Positions 9,346-18,505 of a stretch of 64,000 nucleotides of DNA are shown here, piece by piece. Both the position numbers and the translations under genes were made by a program. Under the pieces are notes generated by a model. It was not told the origin of the DNA, searched no databases, and worked only from the letters and a program-made list of their open reading frames with translations. How positions within the stretch are numbered: position 1 is the stretch's first letter; each line of letters starts with the position of its first letter. The stretch comes from Duodenibacillus sp964509205 (GTDB taxonomy: Bacteria; Pseudomonadota; Gammaproteobacteria; Burkholderiales; Burkholderiaceae_F), in assembly GCA_964509205.1 (NCBI GenBank), contig CAZDVW010000008.1:3960-67959 (forward strand), in the 5' to 3' direction.

Positions 9346-12300
9346 TCAGTGCTTTTGTTCTTTGGAAGACTTCTCTCGGGCAAACCAGGTAAAGAAGACG
9401 GGAACAAAGATTGTGGCGATGAATGTGGCCGCAATCATTCCTCCGCAAACACCGGTTCCCATCGAGCGTCGAGCCATGGCGCCGGCCCCCGTACTGAAGA
9501 CGAGAGGAAGCACGCCGAGAACAAAGGCCAGAGACGTCATCAGGATAGGACGCAGGCGAAGCCGCGCACCGGCAAGGGCTGCCTGGCGTGCGCTCATGCC
9601 TTCATGCATTTTGGCACTGGCGAATTCAACGATCAAAATCGCGTTTTTCGCCGAGAGTCCGATTAACACCAGAAGACCGATTTGGAAGTAAATGTCGTTT
9701 GGCGTTGCTCGTAGCTGCAAAGCAACCAGTGCGCCCAAAACAGCAAACGGTACCGACATGATGACGGCGATCGGAAGGGACCACCGTTCATACAAAGCGG
9801 CCAGCAAAAGGAAAACAATGATCAGACCGAATCCGAAAGCGATGCTCGAAGAACTGCCGATGCGTTTTTCGTGCCAGGCCTGTCCGGTCCAAGAGATGCC
9901 GTAACCTTCGGGAAGCAATGTCTCTGCCATTTCTTCGACGATTTGGACGGCTTCGCCCGAGCTGACGCCCTCAACGGCAGAGCCGGAGAACATGGCCGAG
10001 AGATAGCCGTCGTTTCTCGTCAGGCTTTCAGCGCCCGAGACGCGTTTGGTCGTAATCAGCGAGCCGAGAGGAATCATGTTCCCATCGGAACTTCGAACCC
10101 AGCAACGACCTAAATCCTCCGGATTCATGCGGTATTTCGGCTCGGCCTGCATGATGACCCGGCGTATTTTGCCGTTTCTTGTAAAGTCGTTGATGTACGT
10201 GCCGGAGAAAAAGCTTTGGAGTGTGGAAAAGACCGACTCGGTCGACACATTTAACCGCATGGCCTTTTCTTCGTCGACTTCAACCTGAATGACAGGAGCG
10301 CTGGCGCGCATCATATGCCGAACGCCCGTCAGTTCCTTTCGCTTCGAAAGGGCATCGATGAAGTCGTTCGCGACAGCATGCAAAAGAACGGGATCGTCTG
10401 TTCCCCGGGCTTGAATGTAGCCGCTAAAGCCGCTGGATCGGCCCAGCCCTCGAATGGGGTTCGGTTGCGAGGCAACGGCAATGGCCTCTGTGGACGTATC
10501 GCCGAGTTTCTGAAGTTCTCGGCGCAACTCAAACGCCGTTTTATCGCGTTTATCCCAGTCCTTCAGTTTCAGAATGAACGTGGCGGCAGAGGCTCGAATG
10601 TCGTTGCCTTGCTGGTCGTTTCCGACCATGGCAAGAATGCTTTCAACCCCGTCGAGTTCTTTTTCGATGAGGCGGCACATCTTTTCAACCTCTTTTTCGG
10701 TTCTGTTAAAAGAGGCACTGGAAGGTAGCGTAAACGACATACGCAAAATTCCCTGATCTTCAACAGGAACGAATGTTGTCGGCGTTGATGACAGCAAGAG
10801 GTAAACGCTGGCACACACGCCGGCAAAGACAAGCACGGCACTTTTTGTGTGGTCCAAAAAGAAGGTAACCAGTCGCAAGTAAAGATTCCCGGTTTTCTCA
10901 AGCAGTGTGTTGACGGCATGAAAAACACGGTTCGATCGATGCGGTTCATTTGTCAGGATTGTGGCGCACAACGCAGGCGTAAGGGTCAGAGCCACAAAGC
11001 CGGACAGACAGACGGCGACGGCAACCGTCACGGAGAACTGCCGATACAGTTCGCCTGCCATGCCGCCTAAAAATGCGACCGGCACAAAAACGGCTGAGAG
11101 AACGAGGACAATGGCAACAAGAGCCCCCGCAACTTCCTTCATTGCTTTCTTGGCGGCTTCGCGCGGACTCAATCCGTCTGCAATCAGGCGCGAGACGTTT
11201 TCCAGAACGACGATGGCATCATCGACCACGATGCCGATGACAAGCGTCATCGCAAAGAGAGTGAGCGTGTTGAGGGAAAAGTGAAAAAACCAAAGACCGG
11301 CCATTGTCCCGATTAATGAGACCGGAACTGAGAGCATCGGGATGAGGGTTGCCTTCCAGTTTTGCAGGAAAAGGAAGATAACGATCAAAACAAGAAGGCC
11401 GGCTTCAAGGAGTGTTTTGAAAACCTCGTGCAGGGAGGCATTGACAAAAACAGTCGTGTCGTCGGTAATGGTGTGCGTAATTTTATTTTTTGGATAAAAC
11501 CGTGCCAGACGCGCCAGTTCTTCTTTGGCCGCTTTCGCTGCGGCAACGGCGTTTGCCCCTGTCTGCAAATAGACGGCAAGCGTAATCGAAGGCTCTCTGT
11601 TAAAAAGGTTCACCATCTCATAGCTGCGGTTGCCGAGCTCAACCACAGCAACGTCGCGCAGTCGGACAATGCGGTTTTCTGCATCAACCTTGAGGATGAT
11701 GGAACCGAATTCTTCCGGCGTGAGCAACTGGCCTTTTGTACGGGTTGTGTAAAAGAGTTGCTGATCTTCGGTCGTCGGAGCAACGCCGACGCGACCGGCT
11801 CCGCGCTCGTAGTTTTTGTCGTTGATCGCCGCATCAATGTCGCTTGGCGTGATGTTGAATTTGGCCATGCGCGGAGGATCAAGCCAAATTCGCATCGCTC
11901 CTTGGGCGTTTCCGAAAACGCTGACGTCGCCGATTCCGGGAAGGCGCCGCAGTTGATCGACGACATTGAGGAGGGCGTAATCGGCCATGTCGACTCGGCT
12001 CATTGATTTGTCCGGCGACGTGTAAGCGACGATGAGCAACGTTTCTTCATCGTGTTTTCGCACGCTGACGCCGTCTTGCTGGATTTTTTTCGGAAGACGT
12101 TTCTCGACGGTTCGGACGCGGTTGTTGATTTCAAGAACCGCGTCATTCGGGTCAGTTCCGACATCGAAAATGCACGAAATTCGCACATTGCCGTTTGAAC
12201 GGATGCTGGTGTTGTAGTAAAGAAGACCCTGAATGCCCGAGAGCTGATCCTCGATGGGGGCGGCAACCGTTCTGGCCAAAACGGAAGCATTCGCTCCTTC

Positions 12301-12450
12301 CCACGAGGTGGACACTGTAATAGCAGGCGGAGCGATGTTGGGGTATTGCGAAACGGGCAGAACCAAATAAGCGATGAGACCGGCCAGCACGATCAAAATC
12401 GAAAGTACGGAAGCAAATATCGGTCGACGGATGCAAAACTGGCTAAGCAT
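9346..12450 (-). CDS. RND multidrug efflux pump, inner-membrane subunit (AcrB/MexB type)
   Basis: 1034 residues, the normal length for the HAE1 family. It pumps hydrophobic compounds out across the envelope using the proton gradient. It opens with MLSQFCIRRPIFASV, the usual first transmembrane start. The proton-relay Asp pair is present in VVDDAIVVLEN (about residue 405), and the matching Lys is in GLSAKNAILIVEFA (about 937). Family signatures include PVSQYPNIAPPAI, FLPVEDQG-like FVPVEDQGIL, and a second half repeating the first. Its start is 12 nt behind the stop of the membrane-fusion gene, so the two form an operon. No outer-membrane channel gene is beside them. Substrates cannot be told from sequence. 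Confidence 0.96.
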   Translation of the reverse strand: MLSQFCIRRPIFASVLSILIVLAGLIAYLVLPVSQYPNIAPPAITVSTSWEGANASVLARTVAAPIEDQLSGIQGLLYYNTSIRSNGNVRISCIFDVGTDPNDAVLEINNRVRTVEKRLPKKIQQDGVSVRKHDEETLLIVAYTSPDKSMSRVDMADYALLNVVDQLRRLPGIGDVSVFGNAQGAMRIWLDPPRMAKFNITPSDIDAAINDKNYERGAGRVGVAPTTEDQQLFYTTRTKGQLLTPEEFGSIILKVDAENRIVRLRDVAVVELGNRSYEMVNLFNREPSITLAVYLQTGANAVAAAKAAKEELARLARFYPKNKITHTITDDTTVFVNASLHEVFKTLLEAGLLVLIVIFLFLQNWKATLIPMLSVPVSLIGTMAGLWFFHFSLNTLTLFAMTLVIGIVVDDAIVVLENVSRLIADGLSPREAAKKAMKEVAGALVAIVLVLSAVFVPVAFLGGMAGELYRQFSVTVAVAVCLSGFVALTLTPALCATILTNEPHRSNRVFHAVNTLLEKTGNLYLRLVTFFLDHTKSAVLVFAGVCASVYLLLSSTPTTFVPVEDQGILRMSFTLPSSASFNRTEKEVEKMCRLIEKELDGVESILAMVGNDQQGNDIRASAATFILKLKDWDKRDKTAFELRRELQKLGDTSTEAIAVASQPNPIRGLGRSSGFSGYIQARGTDDPVLLHAVANDFIDALSKRKELTGVRHMMRASAPVIQVEVDEEKAMRLNVSTESVFSTLQSFFSGTYINDFTRNGKIRRVIMQAEPKYRMNPEDLGRCWVRSSDGNMIPLGSLITTKRVSGAESLTRNDGYLSAMFSGSAVEGVSSGEAVQIVEEMAETLLPEGYGISWTGQAWHEKRIGSSSSIAFGFGLIIVFLLLAALYERWSLPIAVIMSVPFAVLGALVALQLRATPNDIYFQIGLLVLIGLSAKNAILIVEFASAKMHEGMSARQAALAGARLRLRPILMTSLAFVLGVLPLVFSTGAGAMARRSMGTGVCGGMIAATFIATIFVPVFFTWFAREKSSKEQKH

Positions 12451-12462
12451 GGATTTTCTCGA

Positions 12463-13587
12463 TTACGGAATAACGGCTTTGCTGATTTCTTCAACCGTGA
12501 CGGCAAGGCCTTCGCGCAACCGTTGAATTTGGTCGATGAGGATAAGGTCTCCGGACTTTATTCCGGAGAGTACGATCCAATCGGTATCACGCCACTGACC
12601 GACTTTGACGCTGACGGGATGAACTTTGCCGTTGACGGCCGTGAAAACTTGATAGCTGCCGTCGGGGAGCTGCTGAACGCTTTTTTGCGGAATGCGAAAG
12701 ACGTTTGAGAGTTCTTCTGTCGCCAGTTGAACGGAAACGAGTTGGCCGGGAACAAGAGCAGAGTTTTCCGCCACGTTCGCCCGCAATGTGCGTGTCGAAG
12801 TCGACACGTCAATTTGCTGAGAGACGTAGTCAAGTTTGGCCTGAATTTCACGGCGATTCGCATCGTACAAGCGAATGGGATTCGAAAGTTGAATAGATTT
12901 CCCGATTAAATCACGTTCCGAGAGTTGGAATTTCACGCGGAGCTTTTCCGGCTGGGTCAGAGTGGCAAGGCGTGTGGAGCTAGCATTGACGAGAGCCCCG
13001 AGATTCAGTTCAGAACGGCTCGCAACGCCGCTGTTTGGGGCCTTGACGCGAGTGCGGTCAACATCGACCTGAGCATCGGACTGCTTGGCAATCGCTTGTG
13101 CAAGCTGAGCCTGTGCAATCTTTTTGGCACTGAGCGCATCGTCAAATTGTTTGCGGCTTGCCGCGTTGGCTTTAAAGAGTTGCTCGTAGCGGGTGCAGTC
13201 AAGCTCGGCTTTCTCCAGTGAGGCTCTTGCTTCGGTTACGGCGGCCTTTGCGGAATGAAGCACAGAGATGTAAGGCGCATCGTCAATGACAAAAAGGGTT
13301 TGACCGGCTTTAACGGTTTCGCCTTCCGTATAAGCAATGTCTTTTAAGGTTCCGGAAACCTGAGCGCGGATTTCAACTTGTTGCGCGCCTTCCGTCTCTC
13401 CGAGCGTTTCAACCCAAAGCATTTCGTTTGTAGGTGTTGCCCGAATGGCGTGCACAGTCAAAGGAGTGCTTTTTGCCGCAGAGCTTTTGGAATCAGAGAA
13501 TTTACTGCAGCCCGATTGCGTGCTGAGCGCGAGAAATCCGGCAAAAAAAATCGCAGTCAATCTGACTGCGGATGTCGTCAATTGCAT
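12463..13587 (-). CDS. RND efflux periplasmic membrane-fusion protein (AcrA type)
   Basis: 374 residues. An N-terminal hydrophobic stretch ends in LSTQSGCSKF, a lipobox-like site (imperfect at -3), so it may be a lipoprotein. A lipoyl/barrel-sandwich half follows (VEIRAQVSGTL, YTEGETVKAGQTLFVID), then an alpha-hairpin rich in Ala and Lys (about 95-170), the second lipoyl half (KAPNSGVASRSELNLGALV), and a C-terminal membrane-proximal domain. It links the pump at 9346-12450 to an outer-membrane channel. First gene of a two-gene operon. Its ribosome site lies inside an inverted repeat (13592-13631). Confidence 0.95.
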   Translation of the reverse strand: MQLTTSAVRLTAIFFAGFLALSTQSGCSKFSDSKSSAAKSTPLTVHAIRATPTNEMLWVETLGETEGAQQVEIRAQVSGTLKDIAYTEGETVKAGQTLFVIDDAPYISVLHSAKAAVTEARASLEKAELDCTRYEQLFKANAASRKQFDDALSAKKIAQAQLAQAIAKQSDAQVDVDRTRVKAPNSGVASRSELNLGALVNASSTRLATLTQPEKLRVKFQLSERDLIGKSIQLSNPIRLYDANRREIQAKLDYVSQQIDVSTSTRTLRANVAENSALVPGQLVSVQLATEELSNVFRIPQKSVQQLPDGSYQVFTAVNGKVHPVSVKVGQWRDTDWIVLSGIKSGDLILIDQIQRLREGLAVTVEEISKAVIP

Positions 13588-13591
13588 AGCG

Positions 13592-13631
13592 TTTTTCCGC
13601 AGATACTAGTCAAAACGTTCTTGCGGAAAAA
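13592..13631 (-). promoter_or_regulatory. Inverted repeat covering the ribosome site of the efflux operon
   Basis: TTTTTCCGCA (13592-13601) and TGCGGAAAAA (13622-13631) are perfect 10-bp inverted arms with a 20-nt spacer. On the mRNA the 3' arm contains the GGAAAA that would serve as ribosome site, 4 nt before the start ATG at 13587. It can be an RNA hairpin hiding the ribosome site, or a DNA operator; the sequence alone does not decide. Confidence 0.45.
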
Positions 13632-13722
13632 TACTCCGCCAGAAAACCCGTCGTTTGAAGGCACAAATAAAAGTCTGTCAAGGACTGTAACAAATTGTAA
13701 TTCTACAGAGAAAGACGTTTTG

Positions 13723-15492
13723 TTACAGCGGCGAAGTTGCTCTTTCCAACCATTTTCTATGGTTTTCCCCAAGGAAAAGAGAGAGTCTGTTGTAGACAGC
13801 GGCATGATAGTCGTCAATCCACTGTCGTTCTTTTTTTGTAAGCATCTCGGGGATAATGAGTTTCTTGTCAAAAGGACAGAGGCTCAGTGTTTCAAAATCA
13901 AGAAAATCGGGAATGCCGCTTTCTTTCGGAGTGACGAGATTTTCGAGGCGAACGCCCCAAAGTCCGGTGCGATAGACGCCCGGTTCGTTGGAAAGGATCA
14001 TCCCGCGGACAAGCCGCACAGCATCTGTTGTCGGTGTTCTCGGAGAAACGGAAAGCGGCGGCTCGTGCACGCTGAGGAAAAATCCGACGCCGTGACCGGT
14101 TCCGTGTCCATAGTCGGCTCCGATTTCCCAAAGCGGGGCTCGCGCCAGACTATCGATCCGACCGGCATGAAGCCCTTCCGGGAAGCGAGCCGTGGCGAAG
14201 GCAATGTGACCGCGCAAAACAGCCGTGTAATCCCTGCGCAAGGACTCCGGTGCCAGACCGAGGCTGATCGTGCGCGTGATGTCTGTCGTCGCCCCCAGGT
14301 ACTGTCCGCCGCAGTCTAAGAGAAGGACGGAGTCCTTCGCTAACGGGCAGGAAGAAGCGGCACTTGGAGCATAGTGAGGCAAAGCGGCGTTGGCGCCTGT
14401 GGCGGCGATGGTTTCAAAACTGGATTCAACAAACGTTTGCGCTTCTTTGCGAAAGGAAAGAAGTTTTTCAGCTACGTTCCATTCGGTAGGGGGGTCGCCT
14501 GCCGAAAGAGCGTCTTCAATCCAAGAAAACAATTTAACGAGGGCAATCCCCTCAAGGACCATGCAAGAGCGTACCGACTGAATTTCTTCAGGCGTTTTGA
14601 TGGTTTTTAACTGTGTGACGGGATTTGTCCCTCGAATCGTCTGCACATGAGAAAGCGCCGAATCAAAAAGGTGCAGGTTAATTTGAGCCGGATCAAGAAG
14701 CAGCCGAGAGGAGGCGGGCAGTTCCTTCAAAGCGGGTTCAATCTCGTCATAGGGACGGCATTCAATGGCATCGGCGTAAAGAGCCTGTATCGTGGCCGGT
14801 CCGATCTTTCTCGGATCAATGAAAAGGGTCGCTGTCTTTTCTTGAATTAAGAAATAGGCGACGAAAACAGGGGTGTTCTGAACGTCAAGTCCGCGCAGAT
14901 TGGATAGCCAAGCCACATCGTCCAGGGCCGTGACAAGGAGAGTATCTGCGCCTATTTCTCTTAGTTTGTTTCGAACGGCTGCCAGTTTTTCAGAACGCGG
15001 TCTTTGAAACGAATGAAACGGAAGGACGGGTGTTGTTAAAAGGCTAGGTCGATCCGTCCAGAGGCGGTAAAGGGAAGGTGATACATCGGTCAGGGAGATC
15101 CCGTTTTCAGACAACCGATTCTTCCATCGCGCAAACGTTTGAAGCGGAGTCGATGAACCGTCCAGTCCGACATTGACTCCGGCCTGCAAAGTGCGGGAGA
15201 GCCATTCCTCAATGCTGGGGACATTTTCACTGCCGTCTTGCATCAGTTCGAACCCGGATCCGTTCAGTTCCCGGCTCGCTTGTTCCCAGTAGCGAGAATC
15301 CGTCCAAAGCAGGGCGGCCGCAGGGGTAATGACAAGGGTGCCGGCCGATCCTGTGAAAGGGCAAAGAGCCTTTCTCAATTCCCAGTGCCGGCAAGGATAT
15401 TCACTGGCATGCGGATCTCCTGTCGGGACAACAACAGCGCTTAAGTTCTCACGCTGCAGGAGTTCTCGGACGGTTTGAAGAGAAATCGGCAT
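13723..15492 (-). CDS. Xaa-Pro aminopeptidase (aminopeptidase P, M24 family)
   Basis: Removes the N-terminal residue of peptides with proline in second place. 589 residues, typical of the long three-domain form: two creatinase-like N-terminal domains (SAVVVPTGDPHASEY at the start) and a C-terminal pita-bread catalytic domain. The five metal ligands can be seen in order: two Asp in LLLDCGGQYLGATTDITRT, His in GTGHGVGFFLSVHE, Glu in LSNEPGVY and Glu in RLENLV. No signal peptide, so cytoplasmic. It follows the lipoprotein gene by 12 nt and may share its transcript. Confidence 0.93.
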   Translation of the reverse strand: MPISLQTVRELLQRENLSAVVVPTGDPHASEYPCRHWELRKALCPFTGSAGTLVITPAAALLWTDSRYWEQASRELNGSGFELMQDGSENVPSIEEWLSRTLQAGVNVGLDGSSTPLQTFARWKNRLSENGISLTDVSPSLYRLWTDRPSLLTTPVLPFHSFQRPRSEKLAAVRNKLREIGADTLLVTALDDVAWLSNLRGLDVQNTPVFVAYFLIQEKTATLFIDPRKIGPATIQALYADAIECRPYDEIEPALKELPASSRLLLDPAQINLHLFDSALSHVQTIRGTNPVTQLKTIKTPEEIQSVRSCMVLEGIALVKLFSWIEDALSAGDPPTEWNVAEKLLSFRKEAQTFVESSFETIAATGANAALPHYAPSAASSCPLAKDSVLLLDCGGQYLGATTDITRTISLGLAPESLRRDYTAVLRGHIAFATARFPEGLHAGRIDSLARAPLWEIGADYGHGTGHGVGFFLSVHEPPLSVSPRTPTTDAVRLVRGMILSNEPGVYRTGLWGVRLENLVTPKESGIPDFLDFETLSLCPFDKKLIIPEMLTKKERQWIDDYHAAVYNRLSLFLGENHRKWLERATSPL

Positions 15493-15504
15493 GCCGAATC
15501 CTCC

Positions 15505-15897
15505 TTAAAAGATTTTTTTGAGTGTGATCTGCAGCGTCATTCCGACAACGCCGTCAATGTTTTCCGGTTTGCCGATATCGGCAGACTCCATTCTCCAGCC
15601 GGCATCGCGCAACTCATCAATCGTGGCTTGAGCTTGCGGCTCCGTGCATTCGAAAAGGATGGATTTAAAGGGTGTGCGTACAGACAAGGGTTGCGTGGAA
15701 TGACAAACTAGTACGGACTTGTTCGGAGCATCAAGAAGTGCCGGAAGATTTCTGGCTTCGCGACTTGCCTCAAGCGGATCCTTTTCGGCAAGAGCCGCAT
15801 CCGCCGCTCCGTTGTCCACAGATCCGCAACCGGAAAGCGAGAGGGTCAGTAAGCAGACCAAACTGAGAAAAAATGATCGATTAAGCATGTTTGACAT
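15505..15897 (-). CDS. Small lipoprotein of unknown function
   Basis: 130 residues with a clear lipoprotein signal: a hydrophobic core, then LSLSGCGS, giving Cys at about residue 24. After the Cys there is an Asp/Ala-rich linker and a compact domain of about 90 residues (NKSVLVCHSTQPLS, FECTEPQAQATIDELRDAGW) with a strand-helix pattern. Probably anchored in the outer membrane. It lies 11 nt behind rhlE and 12 nt before the aminopeptidase gene. I do not recognise the domain. The start could also be the Met three codons later. Confidence 0.8.
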   Translation of the reverse strand: MSNMLNRSFFLSLVCLLTLSLSGCGSVDNGAADAALAEKDPLEASREARNLPALLDAPNKSVLVCHSTQPLSVRTPFKSILFECTEPQAQATIDELRDAGWRMESADIGKPENIDGVVGMTLQITLKKIF

Positions 15898-15908
15898 TGT
15901 ACGTGGTT

Positions 15909-17390
15909 TCAGTGTTTGCGCCGAGCTCGTCCGATCCTTCTCTCGGACGAGGACGACAGACGAGTACGTTTCGACGGCAAAGCCGTTTGAGCCTTGATTC
16001 CGTTTTTCGATGAACTTGCCGACGGCTTCGTTTTTGTTCCTGTTTTTGGGTAACGCGGGTTGATGGTTTTCTTCGGGCGTCTTTCCGAAGAGTCTTCCCG
16101 ACCAACTCTTTTTTTGGCTTCGTGCTTCTTTGTCGGAGGTTTTGAAAAATTGTTTTGGCTGTCCGACGAATTTTTCGACGACTTTGGCGGCAATCGCTTA
16201 GTTTTCGGCTCTTTTCGATTTCGAGACTTTGATTTTTCGTGTGCTGTTGCCGAAGGGATTTCATGACCGTCAATCGTCTTCATGACAAACGTTTTCTTTA
16301 AAAGACGCTCAACGGCTTTTAACGCATCCAGTTCTTCTTTCGAGACAAAACTTACGGCCAATCCCGTCAGGCCGGCTCGCCCCGTTCGTCCGATTCTGTG
16401 CACATAGTCCTCTGCGGCATTCGGCATTTCGTAGTTGACGACTTGCGGCAGTCCCTCAATATCCAGCCCTCTGGCGGCAATATCGGTTGCAACCAGAATG
16501 CGGATGGTTTTGTCTTTGAATCCGGCAAGTGCCTTGGTGCGAGCGGTTTGGCTCTTGTTGCCGTGGATGGCAGCCGCAGAAAGTCCGTCCAAAGTGAGTT
16601 GTTCCGTGAGCCGGTTTGCCGCATGTTTCATGCGCGTGAAGACGAGAACCTGCTGCCAGTTGTTGTCCACAATCAGGTCACGAAGAAGGGTGTGTTTTTG
16701 CTTTTTCGAAACAAAGAAAACCTCTTGTTGGATTAAAGCGCATTCCTTGTTTTTTTCGATTTCAATATAAATCGGATTTTTTAAGAACCGGGCAGCCAGT
16801 GCACGAATTTCATCATTAAAGGTGGCCGAAAAGAGAAGCGTTTGCCGATTGTCGGGAATCTGTTCAAGAATTTTTCGAATATCCCGAATAAATCCCATGT
16901 CGAGCATGCGGTCGGCTTCATCGAGCACCAGAAATTGGGTTTCTGAAAGGCGGATGTTGCCTTGATGGATGTGATCGAGAAGTCGTCCCGGCGTAGCCAC
17001 CAAAATGTCGATTCCGTCGGCCAGCCGTTTTGTCTGAGGCTGAATGTTGACTCCGCCGAATACGAGTGCCGTCGTTAGTCCGGTTCCTGCGGCATAGTGG
17101 CGGATGCTTTCTTCAATTTGTGCGGCCAGTTCTCGGGTCGGAGAGAGGATAAGAGCCGACGCTGTTTTGGGGGCTCGCTTGACATCGGCAGTAATCAAAT
17201 GCGTGATGAGCGGCAACGCGAAGGCTGCCGTTTTCCCTGTCCCGGTCTGAGCGGCGGCTAAGACGTCCCGACCTGATAAAACGGCAGGAATTGCTTGTTG
17301 CTGGATCGGCGTCGGCTCATGAAAACCAAGTTGGAGAACATTGTTGACGAGAAGATTGGGAAGACCGAGAGTCTGAAAACGTGTAGTCAC
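15909..17390 (-). CDS. rhlE: DEAD-box ATP-dependent RNA helicase RhlE
   Basis: 493 residues. Helicase motifs appear in order: Q motif near PTPIQQQAIP, motif I AAQTGTGKTAAF (about 45-57), PTRELAAQI, TPGRLLDH, VLDEADRMLDMGF (DEAD), SATF, then in the second RecA domain ATDIAARGLDI and HRIGRTGRAG. From about residue 385 a basic, Lys/Arg/Ser/Pro-rich tail follows, as in many RhlE proteins. It remodels RNA in ribosome assembly or mRNA decay. The start is GTG with no good ribosome site. Confidence 0.95.
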   Translation of the reverse strand: MTTRFQTLGLPNLLVNNVLQLGFHEPTPIQQQAIPAVLSGRDVLAAAQTGTGKTAAFALPLITHLITADVKRAPKTASALILSPTRELAAQIEESIRHYAAGTGLTTALVFGGVNIQPQTKRLADGIDILVATPGRLLDHIHQGNIRLSETQFLVLDEADRMLDMGFIRDIRKILEQIPDNRQTLLFSATFNDEIRALAARFLKNPIYIEIEKNKECALIQQEVFFVSKKQKHTLLRDLIVDNNWQQVLVFTRMKHAANRLTEQLTLDGLSAAAIHGNKSQTARTKALAGFKDKTIRILVATDIAARGLDIEGLPQVVNYEMPNAAEDYVHRIGRTGRAGLTGLAVSFVSKEELDALKAVERLLKKTFVMKTIDGHEIPSATAHEKSKSRNRKEPKTKRLPPKSSKNSSDSQNNFSKPPTKKHEAKKRVGREDSSERRPKKTINPRYPKTGTKTKPSASSSKNGIKAQTALPSKRTRLSSSSERRIGRARRKH

Positions 17391-17426
17391 GAAAATAGGT
17401 TCCGTATCAAGGGGCTTTCTCGGAGA

Positions 17427-18041
17427 TCAAGGAAATTGCGTGATTCCGAAAGCATTCAGAAGCGCGGCTGTTTCAAAGGCGGGCAGTCCCATGATTCCAG
17501 AGTAGCTTCCTTCAATGTGATCGATAAAGGCAGCCGCCAGTCCCTGGACGGCATAGCCGCCTGCCTTGTCGTAGGGTTCGTCTTGGCGGCAATACCAGTC
17601 AATTTCGCTTTTTGTCAGTTCTTTAAACCGGACAAAGGAAACGCTTTCGGCTTCACGAAGATCCTCTGGATTTGTCCCGACGAGGACAACCGTTCGAACA
17701 GTATGTGTTTTTCCGGAAAGAAGCGACAAAAAATAATGTTCTTCGACGCGATCGGCCGGTTTTCCAAGAACCATGTCGTCCAGAATCACAGCCGTATCGG
17801 CGGCAAGAACAGGCAAGAGCGGAAGTTTCTCCGTCCGGATTCTTTCAAAGGCTCGAAGCGCTTTTTCTCTGGCGGTTCGGGAAACATAAAGAGCGGGCGC
17901 TTCGCCTTTTCGGCGTTCTTCATCGCCGGCAAAGGCAGTTAGAACCGTATTATCAGAAAGAACGGTAAAGTCGGAAAAGCCCAGTTCACACAAAATCTGA
18001 CGGCGTCGAGGACTTTTGCTGGCAAGAAAAAAACGGCTCAT
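17427..18041 (-). CDS. maf: Maf-family nucleotide pyrophosphatase
   Basis: 204 residues. It starts FFLASKSPRRRQIL, the Maf signature SxSPRRxxLL, and has the second motif VLAADTAVILDD with the catalytic Asp, then GKPAD and the LLSGKTHTVRT region. The C-terminus has the QGLAAAFIDHIEGSYSGIMGLP motif. It hydrolyses non-canonical or modified nucleotides (dTTP/UTP type is likely, though the subclass is not certain). Its ATG overlaps the rlmH stop by 4 nt (ATGA). Confidence 0.94.
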   Translation of the reverse strand: MSRFFLASKSPRRRQILCELGFSDFTVLSDNTVLTAFAGDEERRKGEAPALYVSRTAREKALRAFERIRTEKLPLLPVLAADTAVILDDMVLGKPADRVEEHYFLSLLSGKTHTVRTVVLVGTNPEDLREAESVSFVRFKELTKSEIDWYCRQDEPYDKAGGYAVQGLAAAFIDHIEGSYSGIMGLPAFETAALLNAFGITQFP

Positions 18042-18505
18042 GCTCGGTGATAAGGATGGTTGTTAAGGACAGACCATGCGCGATAGAGTTGTTCGCAGAG
18101 CAAAATACGGGCAACGGCATGCGGCAACGTCATCGAGGAAAGCCGAATGGAGAAATCGGCAGACTTTTTGAACTGCGCATCCAGTCCGTCCGGTCCCCCG
18201 ATGATGAAACTCACGTTTCGGCTTTGCGATTGCCAGTCAGAGAGTTTCTGCGCAAACTCCATGGTCGTCAGATCTTTCCCGCGTTCGTCAAGAACCACGA
18301 CAAAGTCATCCGGATCCAGAGATTTTTCAATCCTTTTTGCTTCCAGTTCCATGAGCTTTTGGGCGGTTTGTCCGGCTCTCGGTTCTGTTTTGAGTTCACG
18401 GAGTTCAACCGAAAAATTCTTTGGAAAACGAGCTAAGTAATCCTTCACAGCCGTGTTGACCCACGGTGCCTCGCGTTGTCCGACAGCAATGACGGTGATG
18501 TGCAT
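18038..18505 (-). CDS. rlmH: 23S rRNA pseudouridine-1915 N3-methyltransferase RlmH
   Basis: 155 residues from the ATG reading MHITVIAVGQ; this start is chosen because it matches the family and overlaps the rsfS stop by 1 nt (TGATG). SPOUT-fold methyltransferase that methylates pseudouridine in helix 69 of 23S rRNA. Family features: VVVLDERGKDLTTMEFAQKL, FIIGGPDGLD and the C-terminal LSSMTLPHAVARILLCEQLYRAW with NNHPYHRA at the end. Part of a tight block nadD-rsfS-rlmH-maf. Confidence 0.96.
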   Translation of the reverse strand: MHITVIAVGQREAPWVNTAVKDYLARFPKNFSVELRELKTEPRAGQTAQKLMELEAKRIEKSLDPDDFVVVLDERGKDLTTMEFAQKLSDWQSQSRNVSFIIGGPDGLDAQFKKSADFSIRLSSMTLPHAVARILLCEQLYRAWSVLNNHPYHRA

